From CAYYFV01 sp964451705 (GTDB taxonomy: Bacteria > Patescibacteriota > Gracilibacteria > UBA1369 > GCA-2718715): 64,000 nucleotides of DNA. Location: the NCBI GenBank assembly GCA_964451705.1, contig CAYVIV010000001.1, forward strand, positions 1-64,000, read 5' to 3'. Numbering within the stretch: position 1 is the stretch's first letter; each line of letters opens with the position of its first letter. Position numbers and translations under genes: made by a program. The notes beneath the pieces are model-generated. The model did not search any database and had not been told where the DNA came from. It worked only from the letters and a program-made list of their open reading frames with translations. Below, in pieces: positions 18,601 through 26,922 of the stretch.

Positions 18601-19759
18601 CAAACATCTAGGCCTTAAAGGCTTTAATGTTTGGAATAAACTTGGTCATGGACTAGTTAACTTATATAATAAATTTAACTATCGATTTCTGCCCTCTGTT
18701 ATAAAGTATCAACATAAGCTTAGATGGGCTTATGCTTTGTCTATGATTACTTATGCAGGCACAGCATATGGAGTGCATGAGCTTTTTGGAGATGATCTAA
18801 GTTTTACTGAGTCTGTTGCTGGAGGGGGTGATGGTGGATCTGAAGGTTCACCGTCCGAGGGAGGTGCTTCTACTCAAGGTGGAGGAAGTGTCGATCCTAA
18901 TATTACTCTTCGAGTAGTAGTTTCGGATTCAAGTAATGGTGGTAATGATTTAGGAAATAGTGGAATATCAGGTGAGGAAGGTAGCTCGAATTCTATGCAA
19001 ATATTGGGAGCTGCTGCTTTAGACGAAGGTGTCGATCCTGAAGTGCCTGCTACAGATGCAGGTGTTGCTGCAGATGTAGGTACAAGTCTAGATGCAGGTG
19101 TTGCCCAGGGTGTTACAGAACCGAGTGATTATGATTTCAGATGGATTCCTCAAGATTCCGGTGTTGAGGCTGAAGTGCCTGATGGAGGTGCAGGTCTAGA
19201 CGCAGGCGTCGATGTTGAAGATACAGCTTTAGGCACCAGTGAACAAACTGAACAAGCAGCCCCAGAGAAAGAAGCAGATAGCCGGGTTGTAGCCCCAGAG
19301 CAAGAAACAGATAATGATTTTGCTGCTTTAAAGCAACAAATTAAAGGTGCTCAAAAGCAATATAATGCAGATGTCTCGACAGTAGACGCTTTACATAGCG
19401 ACCATAGTGATTATCACTCTGGATCTTATGATCCAAATTCTTCAGCAGATTTGCAAAAACTTCAAGCGGCTTCAGAAAATCAACCTAGAGAAGGAACAGA
19501 AGTTAATGTACGTACTGCTGGTGGGCGATTGTTGTTGAGAGATGATAATGGAGACGTAATGAAAACTAATACTCGCTTCTTCAGTAAAACTATAGGTCTT
19601 TCTGAAGGACAGACAGCTACTGCTACTGGAAAGTCTAAGCTTGTTGAGGTAATTAACACTGTAACTAATAGGACTGAAATAACTATTGCTAATGAGGTCA
19701 GCTATACTCTCAAAGGTAAGAAATATATTGGGTGGTTAAATGGAGCTTATACTCACTAA
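15644..19759 (+). CDS. PP2C-type phosphatase with one membrane span and outer C-terminal domain
   Basis: 1371 residues. Residues ~255-520 match the PP2C Ser/Thr phosphatase core: NKPNEDW (N276-D278), ILMDGN (D296), TTLALVV, LNIGDSF (382-384), MCSDGLP (D446) and DNIALWI (D511). All metal-ligand aspartates are kept, although the usual DGHGG loop reads DGNSV. Regions 1-250 and 520-1020 are unassigned and soluble-looking. A single hydrophobic span sits near 1025-1045 (WAYALSMITYAGTAYGVHEL). It is followed by a Gly/Ser linker, DAG-rich repeats and a C-terminal ~80-residue beta-rich piece (VNVRTAGGRLLLRD ... KKYIGWLNG) that resembles a bacterial SH3-like domain. No signal peptide, so the phosphatase is probably cytoplasmic and the tail outside. 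Monocistronic between a consensus promoter and a strong terminator. Role inferred: envelope sensing through protein dephosphorylation. No Ser/Thr kinase is seen in the window. Confidence 0.7.
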   Translation: MNDSSNKPQGREEMIDAASPGAYVSPDSQHAKAMTPEFNLDSFMSYIVGESTENFDLMDYFGPYNAYIVQSYKDEIIPLLLANLDETDDKFTSDMFVGRRKSDLKKIFDKISTDLKSQANDAIDEVHRRLTSSVLEDFTPGKPKRVTCDTERTSRDLIGDYVVSELNKINLSLQSDEVEGELEQLHVSSQTTHVGNLASADVVPLDNPLQLQHGPDREVIGDCLKGSREQRFQKDVDQLSLYRPADYFSEESCGGDEIRCYSSLGLTKKRAVNKPNEDWVNSGETADGFSFGILMDGNSVPKGANKLTTVLGSYLTQKLSEFEYSNATQYTSLQTLKRALNGWVQGFNLLNKGHDLRTTLALVVRLPMTEGSNINYAVLNIGDSFICKLSEGKLSLLAKRHVQWNSKNQPAIAKVVRYNQAGLDCDTSDLKEVSLVPGEEIVMCSDGLPVNRNQMRAIDVASIETANHDEIEQGRDALQDFFPFVEGLQDSPDNFAELLKKSLNNNSTVKDNIALWINKPAVSVQPKKLVDARIYSSSVVFTVDEIQKVTEYHLSPAGVKITAVRNFRDGTLDFKYSPELPDGFGLTTYVSDLINRFTQRYEKSNSPFLKTQLVQEFNRLFGDNYCFKIENTTYDKEVSDMVFRAKDVEFKHTLKESHELHALSNLGYVSYLVDCLYFLEGVACQNLQNKDWFSPTQRGGLGIQNRKILDLIRKACTDLNVSSEHELFILVKKYIVLLSKYKTFPVVSDNYVQKLMLAGVVPSPLMVGETDTVASLILANNLNFKELLKQSLLFEDDLIALINYGCTTKFPLEFVQQILLQKPSLFLPGNGQFKLLDFLKTQNAHIPVASVLKILSLPNSLSETNVLDSNSFEHSQLLALLPYIKFEGDNKSENYKIILKSLTGLTDGLKSLITREPKNSLQSFGYTFKVVETGNTENPTSGIQLVDNEGNVIPARYYDENIKYLLQSSVAIGTKQEYVDFLNLNSKHLGLKGFNVWNKLGHGLVNLYNKFNYRFLPSVIKYQHKLRWAYALSMITYAGTAYGVHELFGDDLSFTESVAGGGDGGSEGSPSEGGASTQGGGSVDPNITLRVVVSDSSNGGNDLGNSGISGEEGSSNSMQILGAAALDEGVDPEVPATDAGVAADVGTSLDAGVAQGVTEPSDYDFRWIPQDSGVEAEVPDGGAGLDAGVDVEDTALGTSEQTEQAAPEKEADSRVVAPEQETDNDFAALKQQIKGAQKQYNADVSTVDALHSDHSDYHSGSYDPNSSADLQKLQAASENQPREGTEVNVRTAGGRLLLRDDNGDVMKTNTRFFSKTIGLSEGQTATATGKSKLVEVINTVTNRTEITIANEVSYTLKGKKYIGWLNGAYTH

Positions 19760-19770
19760 AGTTTACTTTG

Positions 19771-19799
19771 CCCACGAGCCTTGCTTGTGGGTTTTTTTT
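19771..19799 (+). terminator. intrinsic terminator after the PP2C gene
   Basis: CCCACGAGC-CTT-GCTTGTGGG, a 9-bp stem with one G-T pair, followed by eight T. Confidence 0.9.
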
Positions 19800-19825
19800 G
19801 TGGATTTAAAAAGTGTTTGTGTAAT

Positions 19826-19854
19826 TTGTAGCAGGAATATAGAATAAGCATAAT
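19826..19854 (+). promoter_or_regulatory. candidate promoter for the cation-exchanger operon
   Basis: TTGTAG (19826-19831), 17-base spacer, CATAAT (19849-19854), 17 bases before ATG 19872. An overlapping alternative is TTGTGT (19817-19822), 17 bases, TAGAAT (19840-19845). Confidence 0.35.
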
Positions 19855-19871
19855 AGTTAATTATTATTATT

Positions 19872-20828
19872 ATGATATATTTATTGTTTGCAATTGGTTT
19901 TGTGCTTTTGATTAAAGGTGCTGACTATCTTGTCGATGGTGCTTCTTCGATAGCTAAAAAGTTTAAGATTTCGAGTTTGGTGATTGGTTTAACAATTGTG
20001 GCTTTTGGAACATCTGCTCCAGAATTAGTTGTCAACTTGTTAGCTTCTTTTAAGGGTAGTAGTGACCTGGCGGTGAGTAATATTGTTGGTTCTAATATAG
20101 CAAACATGTTGTTGATTTTAGGTGTTGCTGCTGTGGTGTATCCGCTTAAGGTTAAATCTAATACGGTTTGGAAAGAAATACCCTTAAGTTTGCTGGCAAT
20201 AGTTTTGGCCTTTGTGATGGCAAATGATGTTATTTTCGATGGAGCGATGGTGAACACTATAAGTCGAGTTGATGGGATTGGCTTGATTGCATTTTTTATT
20301 ATTTTTATGTACTACAGCTTTGGTATGGCCAAAAATACTGAGGAAGATGGCGAGGAAATTACAGAATTGGCCACATCAAAATCGGTAGCCTATGTGCTAG
20401 CTGGTATGGTTGGTTTAACGCTTGGAGGTAAGTGGATTGTAGATGGGGCTGTTTTTATTGCCAAGTCCTTTAGCATGTCCGAAGCTTTGATTGGTTTAAC
20501 TGTGGTTGCAATTGGTACATCTTTACCCGAGCTAGCTACTAGTTATGTTGCTGCCAGAAAGAAAAATGCTGATATTGCGATTGGTAATACAGTTGGTTCT
20601 AATATTTTCAATGTTTTCTGGATTTTGGGACTTTCCTCGATTGTGAGACCTCTGCCTTTTGACGCTGTAAATAATAATGAAGATATGTATTTGGCGATTT
20701 TGGCATCTTTGTTGTTGTTTGTGTTTATGTTCTTTGGGCGTAAGCAGGTTTTACAACGCTCTCAGGGAGTCTTCTTTTTACTACTCTACTTTGGGTATAT
20801 GATATTTAAAGTCGTCACAAATGTATAA
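19872..20828 (+). CDS. sodium/calcium exchanger family (CaCA) membrane protein
   Basis: 318 residues, about ten membrane spans. It has the two inverted alpha repeats of this family: GLTIVAFGTSAPELVVNLLA with VSNIVGSNIANMLLILG in the first half, and GLTVVAIGTSLPELATSYVA with IGNTVGSNIFNVFWILG in the second. The acidic Glu in each GTSxPEL forms the cation site. Closest in layout to E. coli YrbG-type exchangers, so Ca2+ (or related) efflux driven by an ion gradient is likely. It overlaps the next transporter by 8 bases. Confidence 0.9.
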   Translation: MIYLLFAIGFVLLIKGADYLVDGASSIAKKFKISSLVIGLTIVAFGTSAPELVVNLLASFKGSSDLAVSNIVGSNIANMLLILGVAAVVYPLKVKSNTVWKEIPLSLLAIVLAFVMANDVIFDGAMVNTISRVDGIGLIAFFIIFMYYSFGMAKNTEEDGEEITELATSKSVAYVLAGMVGLTLGGKWIVDGAVFIAKSFSMSEALIGLTVVAIGTSLPELATSYVAARKKNADIAIGNTVGSNIFNVFWILGLSSIVRPLPFDAVNNNEDMYLAILASLLLFVFMFFGRKQVLQRSQGVFFLLLYFGYMIFKVVTNV

Positions 20829-21333
20829 AAACTATAACTGGTTACCAGATTTCGTGTATGGATCGATAGATGGAATAATTACAACTTTTGCTGTGGTTTC
20901 GGCAGTGGAGGGTGGAGGATTAGCACCTAAAATCATTTTGATTATGGGATTTGCTAATTTACTTGCAGATGGCTTTTCGATGGCTACTTCTAAATATTTG
21001 TCTGATAAAGCAGAGTTAGACCAGGATTTGGAGATTGTTTCTGCAAAAAATCCCTTACTTGGTGGAGCTTATACATTCTTGGCGTTTATTGTACTAGGTT
21101 CTGTACCTTTGTTAGCTTATGTGTTGCAGCCTATTTTAAACTTAGAACTTGATTTCACTTTCTCTTTGGCAATTGGTTTAACTTTAGCTGCCTTGTTTTT
21201 TGTAGGGTTTTTAAAAGGCCACTTTGTTGCTAAGAGCAAATTGATGGCAGGTTTAACAACTATGTCTATGGGAGCTGTTGCAGCTTTGATAAGTTATAAT
21301 GTTGGTTTTTATATAGAAAGTTTATTTGTCTAG
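20821..21333 (+). CDS. VIT1/CCC1 (DUF125) family metal transporter
   Basis: 170 residues. The N-terminus has the family pattern FVYGSIDGIITTFAVVSAVEGGGL followed by GFANLLADGFSMATSKYLSDKAELD, which supplies the conserved Gly-Asp-Met metal residues. Further spans lie at 75-95, 105-130 and 140-165. Members move Fe2+ or Mn2+ across membranes. This copy is shorter than eukaryotic VIT1, with only a brief cytosolic loop (KSELDQDLEIVSAK region). It overlaps the exchanger upstream by 8 bases and the convergent DHH gene by 12, so two metal-export-type genes form one operon. Confidence 0.85.
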   Translation: MYKNYNWLPDFVYGSIDGIITTFAVVSAVEGGGLAPKIILIMGFANLLADGFSMATSKYLSDKAELDQDLEIVSAKNPLLGGAYTFLAFIVLGSVPLLAYVLQPILNLELDFTFSLAIGLTLAALFFVGFLKGHFVAKSKLMAGLTTMSMGAVAALISYNVGFYIESLFV

Positions 21334-22194
21334 CTTGCTTGGATTATATACAAACCCAGCAGCTTTTTTGTGCCCGCCACCATTAAACTTGGCTGCAATT
21401 TTGGAGACATCAATTTCCCCTTTGTTATTACGCATGCTTGCGCGTATGAGTCCTTTGTGGTTGCGACTTAATAAAATACTGTATTTTTTGTTTGGAATTT
21501 GATCAATTAATTCAATAGCTTTATCTAAATAAGCACTAGAGTGCTTGGCGTTATTGCTACTTATGGCTATTTGGTTTCGATCAATTTTTGTGTTCAACAA
21601 TGCTAAGCCTAACTCTTTGAGTTCAGTTGAGTTAAGGACTGTTTTATTGGTACTATGGGCAATTTTCACGTTGGCCTTGAGTTTGGCGAGCCAGCTACAG
21701 ATTCTCAGAGTGTTGCTACTTACATTGCAGGTAGTGAGTGATTTGGTATCGCTATAGACTCCGTTTATTAATACCTGTGCAGTTTGTGGACTAAGGTTAA
21801 TGTTGTAGCTTTGGTAAATTTCTGCAAGCATTTCGCAGGTAGACGCTGCAGTTTTTATAACATAATTATAGTCACCAAAATTTGTATTGGTATTATGGTG
21901 GTCTAGGTTGAGTATTGGTACTTCGGGTTGTTTTAATTTGGTGCGTTGCCAGCTACTACAATCTAAAACAACAACTTTTTGAGTGTTGGATGGTATATGA
22001 TTGCTGAACTGAGTTTCGTAGATAAAATCTTTAAATTTGGGGTCAATGGGACTCTGGCAGACTAGATGAACTGTTAAAGGAGTTTGACTTAATATGTTTT
22101 TTAGACTTACAGCTGCACATAATGTGTCTAGGTCTGGTTGTGCGTGACAAACTATAGAAATAGCTCGTGTTTGTTTGAGAAAATTAAACAACAT
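21322..22194 (-). CDS. DHH/DHHA1 phosphoesterase (NrnA/nanoRNase-like)
   Basis: 290 residues. DHH superfamily motifs are all present: HAQPDLDT (motif I, His-Asp metal ligands), VVLDCSSW (II), LNLDHHNTN (III, the DHH itself), NGVYSDTKSL (IV) and the DHHA1 substrate loop GGGHKKAAGF near the C-terminus. Relatives degrade 2-5-nt RNA, pAp or cyclic-di-AMP intermediates; which of these applies cannot be told. No DHH-linked GGDEF/PAS domains, so not GdpP. It runs convergently into the metal transporter with a 12-base overlap. Confidence 0.85.
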   Translation of the reverse strand: MLFNFLKQTRAISIVCHAQPDLDTLCAAVSLKNILSQTPLTVHLVCQSPIDPKFKDFIYETQFSNHIPSNTQKVVVLDCSSWQRTKLKQPEVPILNLDHHNTNTNFGDYNYVIKTAASTCEMLAEIYQSYNINLSPQTAQVLINGVYSDTKSLTTCNVSSNTLRICSWLAKLKANVKIAHSTNKTVLNSTELKELGLALLNTKIDRNQIAISSNNAKHSSAYLDKAIELIDQIPNKKYSILLSRNHKGLIRASMRNNKGEIDVSKIAAKFNGGGHKKAAGFVYNPSKLDK

Positions 22195-22215
22195 CTATGA
22201 GGGGCCAAGTACCCT

Positions 22216-22243
22216 ATTGTATCGTAAGCTTTTAAAGCCTCAA
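22216..22243 (-). promoter_or_regulatory. candidate promoter for the DHH phosphoesterase
   Basis: On the minus strand TTGAGG (22243-22238), 16-base spacer, TACAAT (22221-22216), about 22 bases before ATG 22194. Confidence 0.4.
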
Positions 22244-22312
22244 GCAATCTTGGACTAATTGACTTGCTCGGCAGATTATTTATTTCCTAGTTCAAAAAAA
22301 TTGTTCAAAACC

Positions 22313-23548
22313 TTATTGACAGTTTATGACTTGTGATTTCTGAATACCGCATTTTTGTAGAATTAAAATTGCTAGCTCGGCATCTTTGGGGTCAAAAATG
22401 AACTGTTGATCTTTATTTTCTAGAACTTGTTCTATAGTTTTTTCTATGGCTTGTTCTTTGTTGCTTTTGATACAAATTACAGCTGCCTGATTAAAATCTT
22501 GAGTGGTTGGTTTGTAGCTAATATCTTTGTGTTGAATATATTCCAGTTGGCCTGATTGGGCTTTTTTGATTTCACCTGTGGCATGTCTAAGGGTTGGAGG
22601 CACAAACTGGAGGCCGAGTAGTTCATAAATTTTGGTTTCACTTTGGCTTTCGATGAGTAGATCGTCTTTTATAGTAAAGAGACCATATTCATTAATTTTG
22701 TAGCCTTTGTCTTTGGCAATTTGTCTAAGTTGAATGTTGTGTGCGCGATTGCCAGTAAAATACTGCAAACAAGCACCTATTTGTTGAGGTTCAACTATTC
22801 TTAAATCAATGCCAACCCCAGTTGTAGAGATGGCGGTGACCTTGGTAGAACCTTGATTGATGATTTTTTTAAAAAACTTGAGCTGCGTATATGCTGCTAT
22901 AATTTTTTCTGTGTGGGTCTTGTGGCAGCAAATGATTATATCTATATCACCAATGCTTTTTTCTAGCCTACGAAAACTGCCTACTGCGTGGACTGATTCC
23001 ACGTGTGGGATTTTAGAGACACTAAGCTTGAGCTCTTGAATGTAATCATAAATTTTGGAAATAGGAGTTCTTTGCTTGTCTGTATAGTTTTGATTAATTG
23101 CCTGTTTAATATTATCGATACTTTTTTCTTTTAGATGAATTTCTGCTAGTAACTCGGGTTTTTCTAGAATTTTTTTGAGTTCGGCAACTGTTTGTACTTG
23201 GAACTTTTCATAGAGAGCCTTGGTGGTTTTGGGGCCAACGCCTTTAATTGCCATGATTTCTAGGAGGGACGCTGGGTACTGTTTAAAAAGTTCTTGGATT
23301 TCTTGGCAGCTGCCGGTTTCGACTATTTCTATAATTTTGGCTTCGCTATTTTTGCCAACTCCTGGGATTTTCTGAGTTAATTTTTTCTTTTCGAAATCTA
23401 TAATGCTATCAATGTTATAATTTAGGCTTTCGATTGCCTGGGCAGTGTTTTGGCTGGAGCGGACTCTAAAGAAATCATTTTTGGCGTCTCTTAGCGTAAA
23501 CAATTGTGAGAGGATTATAAATTGCTTGGCAACTTTTTCATTAATCAT
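22313..23548 (-). CDS. polX: family X DNA polymerase (PolX) lacking the PHP exonuclease domain
   Basis: 411 residues. N-terminal helix-hairpin-helix motifs IPGVGKNSEAKI (about 60-71) and IKGVGPKTTKAL (about 98-109) bind DNA. The nucleotidyltransferase signature is HAVGSFRRLEKSIGDIDIII (residues ~185-204) with the third catalytic Asp in GVGIDLRIV, followed by LQYFTGNRAHNIQLR. All three metal Asp are retained, so polymerase or gap-filling repair activity is expected. Typical bacterial PolX proteins are ~570 residues with a C-terminal PHP 3'-5' exonuclease. Here the chain stops after ~90 residues that carry no PHP histidine motifs. Confidence 0.85.
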   Translation of the reverse strand: MINEKVAKQFIILSQLFTLRDAKNDFFRVRSSQNTAQAIESLNYNIDSIIDFEKKKLTQKIPGVGKNSEAKIIEIVETGSCQEIQELFKQYPASLLEIMAIKGVGPKTTKALYEKFQVQTVAELKKILEKPELLAEIHLKEKSIDNIKQAINQNYTDKQRTPISKIYDYIQELKLSVSKIPHVESVHAVGSFRRLEKSIGDIDIIICCHKTHTEKIIAAYTQLKFFKKIINQGSTKVTAISTTGVGIDLRIVEPQQIGACLQYFTGNRAHNIQLRQIAKDKGYKINEYGLFTIKDDLLIESQSETKIYELLGLQFVPPTLRHATGEIKKAQSGQLEYIQHKDISYKPTTQDFNQAAVICIKSNKEQAIEKTIEQVLENKDQQFIFDPKDAELAILILQKCGIQKSQVINCQ

Positions 23549-23608
23549 TTTGTCTTTTATTTTTTAGATTAATTTCATACTACCTTGCTGTTTTGGTGCT
23601 TACAAGAT

Positions 23609-25267
23609 TTATATTTTAAGTAGTGCATAAATAATTGCTAGCGATGCCATGCTCAGCAGACCAAATCCAGAAATATTTTGACTGTTTGACTCCTGCTTTT
23701 GACCTGTTGCTTTGAGAGCCTTGGCACTGATTGTGCTTGTAGGGTCTATTTGTGCGTTGAGTACTTCTAAGAGTTCTAGATTTCCATTCGAATTGAGAAT
23801 AACCAGATCTAGTTTGTTATATGTACCGGCTTTGAGTTTAGTTTTTTTGATGTTTATTTCTAAATCTTGTATAAAAATAGTTTGATCTTCCACAACGGCA
23901 GCTCCACTAAGCTCAATGATTAGTGGATTTGCACCGCCCTTGCTAACAATACTACTTTGGTACCAGGTGTCTTTGTGTTTTATGAGACTGTAGTTTTCTA
24001 GAGTTTGACTGTATGTAATTTTAGATAAAACTTTGTTTTGGTAAACTAACTGAATTGTAGCTTTGGCATTGGGAACGGCTGTTGTTGTAATTGCCTGGTA
24101 AGCATTTGCAGGTAGTCTGCCACTGAGTTTGAGGCTTTTGCTGTTTACAGTTAGGCTGATGTTTTCTAGATTGATGCTTTGGGAACCATAATTATGAATT
24201 TCTATAAATTCTTTGTTTTTGTCGCTGCCACTTGGGTTGGCAAAGACCTCTGTTATTTTGAGTTTTGGAGTGATACCAGCTGTGTGGCCTATATTATTTT
24301 GATTAGCTTTTGCGAGAATACTTTTGCTTTGGTTTTGCTCTGAGTTTGTTGTGTCGGGCTGTTTTGAGTTTGCCTGCTGCGGTTCTTCTAATGTCTTAGT
24401 CTCTTGGGCCGTGTTTTGATTTGCTAGAACTGTAGCTACTGTTGAACTTTTAGAGTCTTCAGATACATTGGAGTCCTCAGTGCTCTTAGGGTCTTCACTG
24501 CTCTTCGAGTCTTTAGACAGATTGGGCTCTTCAATGCTCTGTAGGTAGGAGGACTTCAAAGGAATATCTTTTTGGCTTGTTTTAATTTCAAATCTGTCTA
24601 TGAGTTTGTCGTTTTGAGTATAAAGAAAGATGCTTTCGTTAGAATTGTTAATTGTAAAATTAAGTTTGTTGATTTTGAGTGTTTGCTGAGCTTTTAGAAT
24701 CTGTGGCTGGAGTTTTTGTGTTTTGTTTGTTAAATCTGTCAGGTACAAACCTTCTGTATGAATTGCCGTAGCACTTTGATTTTTGATAACTATATATTCA
24801 TTTTGGCTGTTGGCCATGACTTCGATAATTTTTAGCTGATTGGCTTGGATCTCTGCTGTGGGTTGACTCACCGTGTTTTCTGTTGGGTTTGTATTTGGAT
24901 TGGCTGTGGTTGCTTGCTGGTTATTGTTTGAACTTTTTTTAGCCAGTGTATTATCTGTGGAACTAGTGTTGATGGCTGGGCAAGTTGGTGGATTGTGAGT
25001 GTTGTCTGGGCTTGCAAAGTAAGTTTTGAGCTCTAGAATTTCTTGGTTTTTAATGATGCCAATCAGGTTAAGGCCAGTTTGTAGCTTTAAGTTAGAGGGG
25101 GTCAGTGGAGTTTGGAAGATTTTTTTGTTAATTATAACCTGTTGAATTTGTGGGTCTAATAATTGCACTTGGAGATTGTTTTGACTGTCTTGGATTTGGA
25201 AATATTCTGAGTTGCTGTTGAGTGGAGGTGTTTGCAATAAACTGAGTCCTAGTAAGAGTTCAATCAT
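23609..25267 (-). CDS. surface protein with two lamin-tail (LTD) domains and C-terminal membrane anchor
   Basis: 552 residues. A short hydrophobic N-terminus (MIELLLGLSLLQ) may be an export signal. LTD-like Ig folds lie near 145-230 (LKIIEVMAN...EYIVIKNQ) and 335-445 (LKITEVFANPSGSDKNKEFIEIHN). They are joined by a Ser/Asp/Glu linker with repeated (S/P)K(S/T)(S/T)ED units (about 250-275) and Gln/Asn-rich stretches. A final span (532-552) anchors the C-terminus. LTD domains occur in many bacterial surface proteins and nucleases; no nuclease domain is present here. Function unknown; ligand or DNA binding at the surface is a guess. Confidence 0.75.
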   Translation of the reverse strand: MIELLLGLSLLQTPPLNSNSEYFQIQDSQNNLQVQLLDPQIQQVIINKKIFQTPLTPSNLKLQTGLNLIGIIKNQEILELKTYFASPDNTHNPPTCPAINTSSTDNTLAKKSSNNNQQATTANPNTNPTENTVSQPTAEIQANQLKIIEVMANSQNEYIVIKNQSATAIHTEGLYLTDLTNKTQKLQPQILKAQQTLKINKLNFTINNSNESIFLYTQNDKLIDRFEIKTSQKDIPLKSSYLQSIEEPNLSKDSKSSEDPKSTEDSNVSEDSKSSTVATVLANQNTAQETKTLEEPQQANSKQPDTTNSEQNQSKSILAKANQNNIGHTAGITPKLKITEVFANPSGSDKNKEFIEIHNYGSQSINLENISLTVNSKSLKLSGRLPANAYQAITTTAVPNAKATIQLVYQNKVLSKITYSQTLENYSLIKHKDTWYQSSIVSKGGANPLIIELSGAAVVEDQTIFIQDLEINIKKTKLKAGTYNKLDLVILNSNGNLELLEVLNAQIDPTSTISAKALKATGQKQESNSQNISGFGLLSMASLAIIYALLKI

Positions 25268-25389
25268 CTGAAAATGGGTTAAAAACTATAGAGCATATCA
25301 GTTAATTCTAAAATTCTTTTAAATTTATTAAGGTTTGCTATATTTGTCTTAAATGGGTATATTTATTGTGTTAAAATTAAATTTGCAAT

Positions 25390-26901
25390 ATGACATTAGA
25401 AATTTTGTTTGTAGTAGGTGGTATTGCTTTAGGGTTTGTTTTAGAAAAGATTATACTGAGTAAAAGAAGTAAAAAAGTATTAAGAAAAGCCGATAATTTT
25501 TTAGAGCAAGCTAAGCAAGATGCCTCACAAATTTTGAAAGAAGCTAAGGACCAAGCAAGAAAAATGGAGACTGAGTCTCGTCAGCATGTTTCTGTGAAGA
25601 GAAAAGAACTAGATAAAGCTGAGAATAGATTGCTTGATAAGGAGTCAGTTTTGGATAAAAAAATGGAGAATTTAGATTCTAAAAAAGATGATTTAGAAAA
25701 AAAATTACAGGCCATGGATTTAGACCAAAAAAAAGTCCAAAAAGTGATTGAGCAAAAAGAACAGGAATTATCTAAAATTGCTGGTTTATCAAAACAAGAT
25801 GCTCAAAAACTGCTTATAGAAAAAGTAGAAGCTGAGTTTAAAGATGAGCTTTTAGCCCATGTTCAAAAAATCGAAGAGAATGCTCGAGCAGAGGCAGAGT
25901 CTAAGGCTAGAACAGTTTTGGCTTTGGCAATGCAAAAATATGCAGCAGATACTGCTTCGGAAAATACTTCTACTACTGTAACTTTGCCATCAGACGATAT
26001 GAAAGGTCGAATTATTGGTAGAGATGGTCGTAACATTCAAGCTTTTGAACGTGTGACAGGGGTGGATGTAGTGGTGGATGATACACCGGGTGTAGTTTTG
26101 ATTTCTGCTTTCGATTTGTACAGAAGGTACGTAGCTAAGGTTTCCTTAGAACGGTTAATTGGTGATGGTAGAATTCACCCTGCTCGAATCGAGGAAGTTG
26201 TCGAAAAAGTTAAGGAAGAAGTCGATGATTTAATTATTGATTTGGGAGAAAAAGCTGCTTTCGAAGCTGGAATAGCTGGGCTAGCTCCAGAAATTGTACA
26301 GTTGTTGGGTCGTTTAAAATTTAGAACAATTCAATCACAGAATTTACTTAAGCACTCTGTAGATGTATCTAAGCTTTCGGCAAGTTTGGCCTCGGAACTT
26401 GGAGCAGATGTTTCTTTAGTAAAAAGAGTTGGTTTACTTATGCATATAGGTGTGGCGGTTGATCACGAAGTAGAGGGTAAGTTTGTAGATATATCAGCAG
26501 ATATATGTAAGAAATTTGGACTCTCCAAGGATTTGGTTCAAGCTATTTCTTTACAATCATCAGATGATTTAGAAAATAATTTGGAAGCAATTTGCGTAAA
26601 TATGGCCAATAAGATTTTAATGTCTCGGCCAGGAATTGGTAAAAACAACATGGAAACTTTTATTAAGAGAATGACTGAATTAGAAAACATAGCTAAGTCT
26701 TTTGATGGTGTTTCTAATTGTTTTGCGGTTCACACTGGCTCAGAGGTTAGGGTGATAGTAGATGCAGAAAAAATAGATGATTTGCAGGCTAAGAAGTTAT
26801 CACATCAGGTTGCGTCGAAAATAGAGAAAGATATGCAATATTCTGGTCAAGTAAAGGTTAATGTTGTTCGTGAAAGAAGGGTAGAGGCAATTGCTGAATA
26901 A
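25390..26901 (+). CDS. rny: ribonuclease Y homologue with degenerate HD active site
   Basis: 503 residues with complete RNase Y architecture. An N-terminal membrane anchor (about 2-20) is followed by a long Lys/Glu coiled coil (30-190), a KH domain with GRIIGRDGRNIQAFE and VDVVVDDTPGVVLIS (about 200-260), then the HD domain region. RNase Y starts mRNA decay at the membrane. Here the HD pair reads MH (residues 351-352, in GLLMHIGVAVDHEVEG instead of GLLHDIGKA...). The later HH pair reads QS (389-390) and the final metal Asp is Asn (MANKIL). Only the first His (LLKHSVDVS) remains. Hydrolysis by the usual mechanism is therefore unlikely; a scaffold role for the KH domain is inferred. Confidence 0.85.
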   Translation: MTLEILFVVGGIALGFVLEKIILSKRSKKVLRKADNFLEQAKQDASQILKEAKDQARKMETESRQHVSVKRKELDKAENRLLDKESVLDKKMENLDSKKDDLEKKLQAMDLDQKKVQKVIEQKEQELSKIAGLSKQDAQKLLIEKVEAEFKDELLAHVQKIEENARAEAESKARTVLALAMQKYAADTASENTSTTVTLPSDDMKGRIIGRDGRNIQAFERVTGVDVVVDDTPGVVLISAFDLYRRYVAKVSLERLIGDGRIHPARIEEVVEKVKEEVDDLIIDLGEKAAFEAGIAGLAPEIVQLLGRLKFRTIQSQNLLKHSVDVSKLSASLASELGADVSLVKRVGLLMHIGVAVDHEVEGKFVDISADICKKFGLSKDLVQAISLQSSDDLENNLEAICVNMANKILMSRPGIGKNNMETFIKRMTELENIAKSFDGVSNCFAVHTGSEVRVIVDAEKIDDLQAKKLSHQVASKIEKDMQYSGQVKVNVVRERRVEAIAE

Positions 26902-26922
26902 TTGACTTGCTTTTTTTGGGTT

